A stretch of 21,174 nt of DNA from Lachnospiraceae bacterium UBA3772 (GTDB lineage: Bacteria > Bacillota > Clostridia > Lachnospirales > Lachnospiraceae). Below are positions 17,077-21,174 of the stretch, in pieces. Below the pieces are notes generated by a model. That model made no database searches, was not told where the DNA came from, and was given only the letters and a program-made list of their open reading frames with translations. The translations under genes were made by a program, and so were the position numbers. Position 1 is the stretch's first letter. Each line of letters begins with the position of its first letter. The DNA lies in the NCBI GenBank assembly GCA_002371025.1, contig DFFQ01000074.1, forward strand, positions 1 through 21,174, read 5' to 3'.

Positions 17077-17105
17077 ATAGTAACATAGTCTTATTTATAT
17101 GTCAA
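17077..17105 (-). promoter_or_regulatory. SigA-type promoter for the ABC importer
   Basis: On the minus strand: -35 TTGACA (17105-17100), a 17-base spacer, -10 TACTAT (17082-17077). The leader of about 57 bases before the ATG at 17013 is too short for a cobalamin riboswitch. The direct repeat ACTATGTT-ACTATGGT lies across the -10 and may be an operator. Confidence 0.85.
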
Positions 17106-17160
17106 AATTTTCGTTACTACTTATAAATCTGCTTAAATAAAAGGCTTATAAATGCACCTC

Positions 17161-17943
17161 TTAGATAAAATGAGTTATAAATGTTTTTCTATGGATCTCA
17201 CATGGTCCCATCTCTTTAATTGCTTTAATATGTTCCGCGGAGCCATAACCTACATTAGAACCAAAGCCGTATCCAGGATATTTCTTATCCATTTCTTCCA
17301 TAATCCTGTCACGGGTTACCTTTGCTACGATACTGGCAGCGGCAATACTTACTGACTGGCAGTCTCCTTTGATTATAGATACCTGAGGAATATCAATATC
17401 AGGGATATGAACCGCATCAATAAGAAGCAGATCCGGTTTTACAGAAAGCCCTGCAATAGCCTGTTTCATAGCATCCTTATTTGCTTTCTCAATTCCAATT
17501 GAATCTATTGTGGCTGCAGTATTCATTCCAACTGATACAGATACAGCTCTCTCAAGTATTATGTCATAGATAAGTTCTCTATTTTTCTTACTTACCTGCT
17601 TGGAATCGTTAAGATAAGGAATCACAAGATCCCGCGGAAGTATTACTGCCGCAGTAAGAACTGGACCAGCAAGAGGTCCACGTCCAACTTCATCAATGCC
17701 ACAGATATAATCCTTATCCATATATTTATTTTCAAATTTCATCATATCTCTGACACGGGCTGTTTCTATATCTATCTTATCAATATTATTTTTTGCTTTT
17801 TCTATTAAATTAATAACTCCACTTCTATCATCAGACTGAAAGTCATTGATAAAGCATAAAAGCTCTGACTTTTTAGTATCATATTCCATTAATGGTCTTG
17901 CCATTATCTCATCATATATCTTTTTTATTTCACCAATCTTCAT
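17161..17943 (-). CDS. rnhB: Ribonuclease HII
   Basis: The 260-residue enzyme nicks DNA at misincorporated ribonucleotides and removes RNA from hybrids. Catalytic motifs: YICGIDEVGRGPLAGPV with Asp84 and Glu85, then NDSKQVSKKNRE, and LLIDAVHIPD with Asp176. An N-terminal extension of about 75 residues before the catalytic core is typical of Firmicutes forms. I chose the ATG at 17943 (MKIGEIKKIYD), with AAAGG about 9 bases upstream; reading six codons further would need a TTG that overlaps that ribosome-binding site. It lies downstream of lepB after a hairpin. No terminator of its own is clear before the transporter promoter. Confidence 0.96.
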   Translation of the reverse strand: MKIGEIKKIYDEIMARPLMEYDTKKSELLCFINDFQSDDRSGVINLIEKAKNNIDKIDIETARVRDMMKFENKYMDKDYICGIDEVGRGPLAGPVLTAAVILPRDLVIPYLNDSKQVSKKNRELIYDIILERAVSVSVGMNTAATIDSIGIEKANKDAMKQAIAGLSVKPDLLLIDAVHIPDIDIPQVSIIKGDCQSVSIAAASIVAKVTRDRIMEEMDKKYPGYGFGSNVGYGSAEHIKAIKEMGPCEIHRKTFITHFI

Positions 17944-17989
17944 ATATATCATCCTTTTCAATAAGAATAACTAAATGCTTAAACTTAAT

Positions 17990-18015
17990 ATAGCCGTGAC
18001 TTGCGTCACGGCTAT
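17990..18015 (-). repeat. Perfect 11-bp inverted repeat with GCAA tetraloop between lepB and rnhB
   Basis: On the minus strand ATAGCCGTGAC and GTCACGGCTAT pair perfectly around GCAA, a GNRA-type tetraloop. The bases that follow (ATTAAGTTTAAG) are not a T run, so it is a poor intrinsic terminator in either direction. A role in RNA processing, 3'-end protection or partial termination between lepB and rnhB is possible. Confidence 0.75.
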
Positions 18016-18027
18016 TATTAGCAACAA

Positions 18028-18627
18028 TCACTTCTTTTCATGACCTTTATCTATATTACCAAATTTCTTAATTGGTGATAAACGATATTTAGCCTGACCG
18101 ATTATATCAGCCTTTTTAACATTACCTACATCGGCTGATCTGGAGTCTCTGGATACATTTCTATTATCACCCAGGACGAAATATTCATCAGAGCCTAAAG
18201 TTATCTCCTCTGCTGCAAGGCCATTGTCTCTTATCACTTCATAACCATAATCTTCATCCAGCTTTTCTCCGTTAATGAAGATATTTCCAGCATCATCAAT
18301 ATAAACCTTTTCTCCAGGAAGACCGATAACTCTCTTGATATAGTATGTATCGCCCTGATATGGGAAAACGATAACATCAAATCTCTTTGGATCTGTAAAA
18401 TGATACTTGATCTTATCTATCCATATGTTGTCGCCATTTTCCAATGTAGGATACATAGATGTACCATGTACCGTGGTTCTCTGGCCAACGAAAGTAATTA
18501 TAAGATAACAGATAAGAATAACAACACCTATATAGATTATAAGTGATAAAAGCTCCTTAACGATGTTTACATCCTTATCATCTTCTTTTCTTTTCTTCTT
18601 TATCTTTTCTGCTATTTCCTGTCCCAT
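18028..18627 (-). CDS. lepB: Signal peptidase I (downstream copy)
   Basis: The 199-residue membrane-bound type I signal peptidase (Ser/Lys dyad) removes signal peptides from exported proteins. One membrane anchor is at about residues 25-47, after a basic, Lys-rich cytoplasmic N-terminus. The catalytic Ser57 is in HGTSMYPTL, the general base Lys98 in YYIKRVIGLPGE, and the family boxes YFVLGDNR (148-155) and SRDSR (158-162) are complete. The start ATG has a GAGGT ribosome-binding site in the end of rbgA (3-base gap). Length fits the Gram-positive short form. It is one of two copies flanking rbgA; the two share the family boxes but are clearly divergent. Confidence 0.96.
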   Translation of the reverse strand: MGQEIAEKIKKKRKEDDKDVNIVKELLSLIIYIGVVILICYLIITFVGQRTTVHGTSMYPTLENGDNIWIDKIKYHFTDPKRFDVIVFPYQGDTYYIKRVIGLPGEKVYIDDAGNIFINGEKLDEDYGYEVIRDNGLAAEEITLGSDEYFVLGDNRNVSRDSRSADVGNVKKADIIGQAKYRLSPIKKFGNIDKGHEKK

Positions 18628-18630
18628 AAT

Positions 18631-19494
18631 TTACCTCACTTCTTCTGGAAAATCCAAAGTAGCTCGCCCAAGTTTACCTGAGCGAAAATCATCAAGCAAT
18701 ATTCTCTCGGCTTTTTCAATATCAAGTTCTGCTCCCTTGAGAAGACATTTTCTAACATCGGCAATCTGTCTCAATGAATCTTCTTCTGACATATCCTCTG
18801 TTATTTTATATCGTTCATTAAGCATATTGCAATAGTATTTTTTGAGCAGCTCCATCAAACCAAGACAAAGTGTATGTCTTTCCACAACTTCATCATTTAT
18901 GGAACCTATATAACTAAGCTTCATTCCCACAGATGGATCTTCAAATTTTGGCCAAAGAATTCCAGGAGTATCAAGAAGATCAATATCTTTAGCCACCTTG
19001 ATCCACTGTTTTCCTCGAGTAACACCAGGTTTATTTCCAGTCTTAGCTGATGCTTTACCTGCAAGAGAATTAATAAAAGTTGATTTACCAGAGTTAGGGA
19101 TACCAGCAATCATAGCCTTAATAGGCCTGTTAAGAATGCCACGTTTTCTGTCTCTTTCTATCTTATCCTTACAGATTGTGCGGACTATCTGAGGAATCTT
19201 AGAAACATCCTTTCTCATTCTTGCATCGGTTTTAATAGCTGTAAAACCCTTTTCTTTATAATAAGCTATCCACTTTTCTGTAATAGCAGGATCTGCCTGA
19301 TCTGCCTTATTTAAGATCACAAGGCGGAACTTGTTATTTGCAAGTTTATCAATATCTGGATTTTTACTTGAAAATGGAATTCTGGCATCAAGAACTTCTA
19401 TTACAATATCAACAAGCTTAACGCTGTCTTCCATCATTCTTCTGGCTTTGGTCATATGACCTGGATACCAGTTAATATTTGTTATATTTTCCAT
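18631..19494 (-). CDS. rbgA: Ribosome biogenesis GTPase RbgA (YlqF)
   Basis: The 287-residue circularly permuted GTPase acts in late assembly of the 50S subunit. Permuted motif order is visible: G4 LNKAD (61-65) comes before G1 GIPNSGKST (131-139), then PGVTRG (156-161) and G3 DTPG (175-178). The N-terminus INWYPGHMTKARRMM is the family signature. I chose the ATG at 19494 because of the GGAGG ribosome-binding site 8 bases upstream; the longer reading from 19521 adds nine residues without family similarity. It lies between two signal peptidase genes with gaps of 31 and 3 bases, so the three are likely cotranscribed. Confidence 0.97.
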   Translation of the reverse strand: MENITNINWYPGHMTKARRMMEDSVKLVDIVIEVLDARIPFSSKNPDIDKLANNKFRLVILNKADQADPAITEKWIAYYKEKGFTAIKTDARMRKDVSKIPQIVRTICKDKIERDRKRGILNRPIKAMIAGIPNSGKSTFINSLAGKASAKTGNKPGVTRGKQWIKVAKDIDLLDTPGILWPKFEDPSVGMKLSYIGSINDEVVERHTLCLGLMELLKKYYCNMLNERYKITEDMSEEDSLRQIADVRKCLLKGAELDIEKAERILLDDFRSGKLGRATLDFPEEVR

Positions 19495-19525
19495 TGGACA
19501 TACCTCCAACTTAAAAATCAATTTT

Positions 19526-20110
19526 CTACTTATCTTTAATCTTACAGATTACTTTCCCTCTGATATCGGTCTTTTGAACCATACCATAGCTTTTAAATCT
19601 TGAATCATCACTACTTGATGTGTTATCACCTATTACGAAATACTCATCTTTACCAAGAGTTATAGTTTCAGAAAGTATACCTTTATTTAATATATCGCCA
19701 TTAACACTTAAGTACTCATCACTGGCTAGCTTTCCATTAACCATGAGTTTACCCGATTGAATGCTGACTTCATCCCCTGGAAGAGCCACAACCCTCTTGA
19801 CATCAAAATATTTATCTTTTTCCATTCGCTTTATAGCTACAATATCATTTCTTTTTACATCAGAAAATACATAGACTATCTTATTAATGATAAGAACATC
19901 TCCATCATTTATAGTCGGTTCCATGGATGGCCCCGGCATTGTAACTGTCTGGAAGAAAAATGTTACAAGTCCATATCCTAAAACCGCAGCACTAAAAATG
20001 AATATAAAGAAATTCATTAATTTTCTTAAAGGGCTCTTCTTACTATCTAATTTTTTATTTTTGCCTTTACGAAGGCTAAATTCTTTTGATTCAGCGTGTT
20101 TTATCTTCAT
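19526..20110 (-). CDS. lepB: Signal peptidase I (upstream copy)
   Basis: The 194-residue type I signal peptidase has a long Lys-rich cytoplasmic N-terminus (1-30), one membrane anchor at about 31-54, catalytic Ser62 in MPGPSMEPTI, Lys105 in FDVKRVVALPGDE, YFVIGDN (157-163) and a degenerate SDDSR box (167-171). The ATG at 20110 has no recognisable ribosome-binding site: the preceding bases are TTATTTTTATAATT from the rplS terminator's T run. The next in-frame ATG (20017, Met32, start of the membrane anchor) has none either, so the start is uncertain. It follows rplS and precedes rbgA, with the second copy after rbgA. Confidence 0.93.
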   Translation of the reverse strand: MKIKHAESKEFSLRKGKNKKLDSKKSPLRKLMNFFIFIFSAAVLGYGLVTFFFQTVTMPGPSMEPTINDGDVLIINKIVYVFSDVKRNDIVAIKRMEKDKYFDVKRVVALPGDEVSIQSGKLMVNGKLASDEYLSVNGDILNKGILSETITLGKDEYFVIGDNTSSSDDSRFKSYGMVQKTDIRGKVICKIKDK

Positions 20111-20115
20111 AATTA

Positions 20116-20151
20116 TAAAAATAACCGGAGTCTATGGTTATAAACTCCGGT
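20116..20151 (-). terminator. Terminator-like hairpin after rplS
   Basis: On the minus strand ACCGGAGT and ACTCCGGT form an 8-bp GC-rich stem around a 12-base loop, followed by TATTTTTAT. It ends only a few bases before the ATG of the signal peptidase gene, so that gene needs either read-through or a promoter overlapping the terminator. Confidence 0.75.
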
Positions 20152-20166
20152 ATAATCTTTCAAAAA

Positions 20167-20520
20167 TTATTTAACAATTTCCTTAACCTTAGCAGCCTTA
20201 CCAACTCTATCACGTAAGTAGTTAAGTTTTGCTCTTCTAACTTTACCAAGACGGATAACTTCAACCTTTTCAACTAAAGGTGAGTTTACTGGCCAAGTCT
20301 TTTCAACACCAACACCGTTTGAGAACTTACGAACTGTGAATGTCTCACGAGCCTTAGCACCCTGTCTCTTAATAACTGTACCCTCGAAAACCTGGATACG
20401 AGTCTTATCACCTTCCTTAATCTCAGCTGAAACACGAACTGTGTCACCAACGTGGAAATTAAGTGGCTCTTTTCTCATCTGAGCATCTTCAATGCTCTTA
20501 AGTATTTCACTGTTTGTCAT
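20167..20520 (-). CDS. rplS: 50S ribosomal protein L19
   Basis: The 117-residue L19 sits at the interface of the 30S and 50S subunits. Signature segments: [63 protein letters not shown] and [20 protein letters not shown]. The start at 20520 ([12 protein letters not shown]) has a GGAGG ribosome-binding site 5 bases upstream and gives the usual length; a TTG four codons earlier overlaps that site. The gene has its own promoter and a roughly 80-base leader, and its own terminator, so it can be expressed apart from its neighbours. Confidence 0.98.
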   Translation of the reverse strand: MTNSEILKSIEDAQMRKEPLNFHVGDTVRVSAEIKEGDKTRIQVFEGTVIKRQGAKARETFTVRKFSNGVGVEKTWPVNSPLVEKVEVIRLGKVRRAKLNYLRDRVGKAAKVKEIVK

Positions 20521-20602
20521 ACAAACCTCCAAAAAATATAAATTTATTAATCAGACGTTCTTACCAAAATATCTTTAGCAGCGGACCATCTTTTTACACA
20601 AC
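20521..20602 (-). ncRNA. rplS 5' leader, possible L19 autoregulatory leader
   Basis: A leader of about 80 bases is predicted between the rplS promoter and its ATG. It contains a conserved-looking core, GGTCCGCTGC and TGGTAAGAACGTC, embedded in A/T-rich flanks. Firmicutes L19 genes are known to carry an autogenous leader (Rfam L19_leader). The position fits, but I cannot confirm the fold by eye, so this is a candidate only. Confidence 0.35.
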
Positions 20603-20608
20603 ATTAAG

Positions 20609-20637
20609 ACTATATCATAATCTTTTTATTAAATCAA
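20609..20637 (-). promoter_or_regulatory. SigA-type promoter for rplS
   Basis: On the minus strand: -35 TTGATT (20637-20632), a 17-base spacer ending in TGA (extended -10), and -10 TATAGT (20614-20609). It lies between the S1 terminator and rplS. Confidence 0.7.
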
Positions 20638-20671
20638 GCAGAAATATCAAGTTATTGCAATGTCATACTTC

Positions 20672-20706
20672 ATAAAAATAAGAGCCCTAAGGATAAGGCT
20701 CTTATT
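20672..20706 (-). terminator. Rho-independent terminator of the S1-domain gene
   Basis: On the minus strand AATAAGAGCC pairs with GGCTCTTATT over 10 bp around a 10-base loop, followed by TTTATG; the T run partly overlaps the stem end. It begins about 22 bases past the stop codon and isolates rplS from the upstream gene. Confidence 0.88.
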
Positions 20707-20728
20707 CTATATTTAAATTCTATAAGGA

Positions 20729-21174
20729 TTACTCAGCGTCAGATGTCTCTTCTGCTGCATCATCTGAAAGAAGAGCCTTAACTGAAAGGCTGATCTTCTT
20801 ATCAGCGCTCTTGAAGTCAACAACCTTAGCTGTAACTTCATCACCAACCTTATATACATCTGATGGCTTCTCAACATGCTCATTTGAGATCTGTGAAACA
20901 TGAAGGAGTGCATCAATACCTGGCTCAAGAACTACGAAAGCACCGAAGTCAGTCATACGAGCAACACGGCCTGTAACAACTGTTCCGATAGCATACTTCT
21001 CTTCAGCTGAAAGCCAAGGATTCTGCTCATCAAACTTAAGTGAAAGAGCAATCTTCTCACCGTTGATCTCCTTGATGAAGCACTTAACTGTATCACCAAC
21101 TTTGAAGATCTTCTTAGGATTTTCAACTCTTCCCCATGACATCTCTGAAATGTGAAGAAGTCCGTCTGCACCAC
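20729..21174 (-). CDS. rpsA: 30S ribosomal protein S1 (or S1-domain fusion), C-terminal part
   Basis: This is the 3' end of a gene that starts beyond the right edge. The first visible domain, from GADGLLHISEMSWGRV to GEKIALSLKF, is the later part of an S1 RNA-binding domain. A complete last S1 domain runs from YAIGTVVTGRVARMTDFGAF to KKISLSVKAL, followed by the short acidic tail DDAAEETSDAE. S1 binds mRNA on the ribosome. In many Clostridia the same repeats are fused to IspH; this part cannot tell a plain S1 from such a fusion. The frame is open from the window edge, so the ATG at 21142 is internal and not the start. Codons 2 bases short of the edge are incomplete. Confidence 0.9.
   Translation of the reverse strand, partial: GADGLLHISEMSWGRVENPKKIFKVGDTVKCFIKEINGEKIALSLKFDEQNPWLSAEEKYAIGTVVTGRVARMTDFGAFVVLEPGIDALLHVSQISNEHVEKPSDVYKVGDEVTAKVVDFKSADKKISLSVKALLSDDAAEETSDAE

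Noticed and set aside
17013..17160. Cobalamin riboswitch upstream of the importer
   Set aside because: The predicted transcript start leaves only about 57 bases of leader, and I see no conserved B12-box core; this is far shorter than the known element.
5423..17943. RNase HI, RNase HII and PolA as a dedicated ribonucleotide-removal cluster
   Set aside because: All three occur in the window, but they are far apart and in different transcription units; coincidence is the simpler reading.

Overview
This AT-rich 21-kb window comes from a low-GC Gram-positive bacterium. The best fit is a Clostridia / Lachnospiraceae-type Firmicute. That placement is inference from gene content and order (rplS-lepB-rbgA-rnhB, der next to a DUF512 radical-SAM protein, pgeF, scpA-scpB), strong purine-rich Shine-Dalgarno sites, SigA-type promoters and a long-form RNase HII. 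All 22 genes I support lie on the minus strand, so the window reads right to left. Both ends cut a gene: the 3' end of an S1-domain protein (right) and the 5' end of polA (left). No gap exceeds about 210 bases. I see no tRNA, rRNA, CRISPR, insertion sequence, integrase or phage gene.

Right block (21174-17161): the tail of ribosomal protein S1 (or an S1-domain fusion) ends in a strong terminator. Then follow a promoter and leader for rplS (L19), an rplS terminator, a first signal peptidase I, the ribosome-assembly GTPase RbgA, a second signal peptidase I, a stem-loop, and RNase HII. This is a translation/ribosome-assembly/secretion neighbourhood.

Transporter block (17105-14088): a well-formed promoter starts a three-gene ABC importer of the iron-siderophore/haem/cobalamin class (lipoprotein binding protein, FecCD permease, ATPase), with an attenuator-like hairpin after the binding protein gene. 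It sits between rnhB and yraN.

Central block (14049-2982): yraN, pgeF, DUF512 radical-SAM protein, der, plsY, gpsA, a membrane-anchored SGNH hydrolase-like protein, scpA, scpB, rnhA and metH. From pgeF to metH every gap is short or an overlap, consistent with one long operon that mixes ribosome assembly, phospholipid synthesis, envelope, chromosome condensation, RNA/DNA hybrid removal and methionine synthesis.

Left block (2924-1): a promoter drives ilvN-ilvC (branched-chain amino acids), closed by a strong terminator. A second promoter drives a small zinc-finger, single-pass membrane protein that overlaps polA.

The window is mostly conserved housekeeping DNA, and I found no clear new multi-gene system. 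The points most worth checking are the paired signal peptidases around rbgA, the missing ribosome-binding site of one of them, the GNRA-capped hairpin between lepB and rnhB, the transporter block and its repeated promoter motif, the orphan anti-sigma-like protein fused by overlap to polA, and the SGNH-like protein embedded in the scp/gpsA operon.
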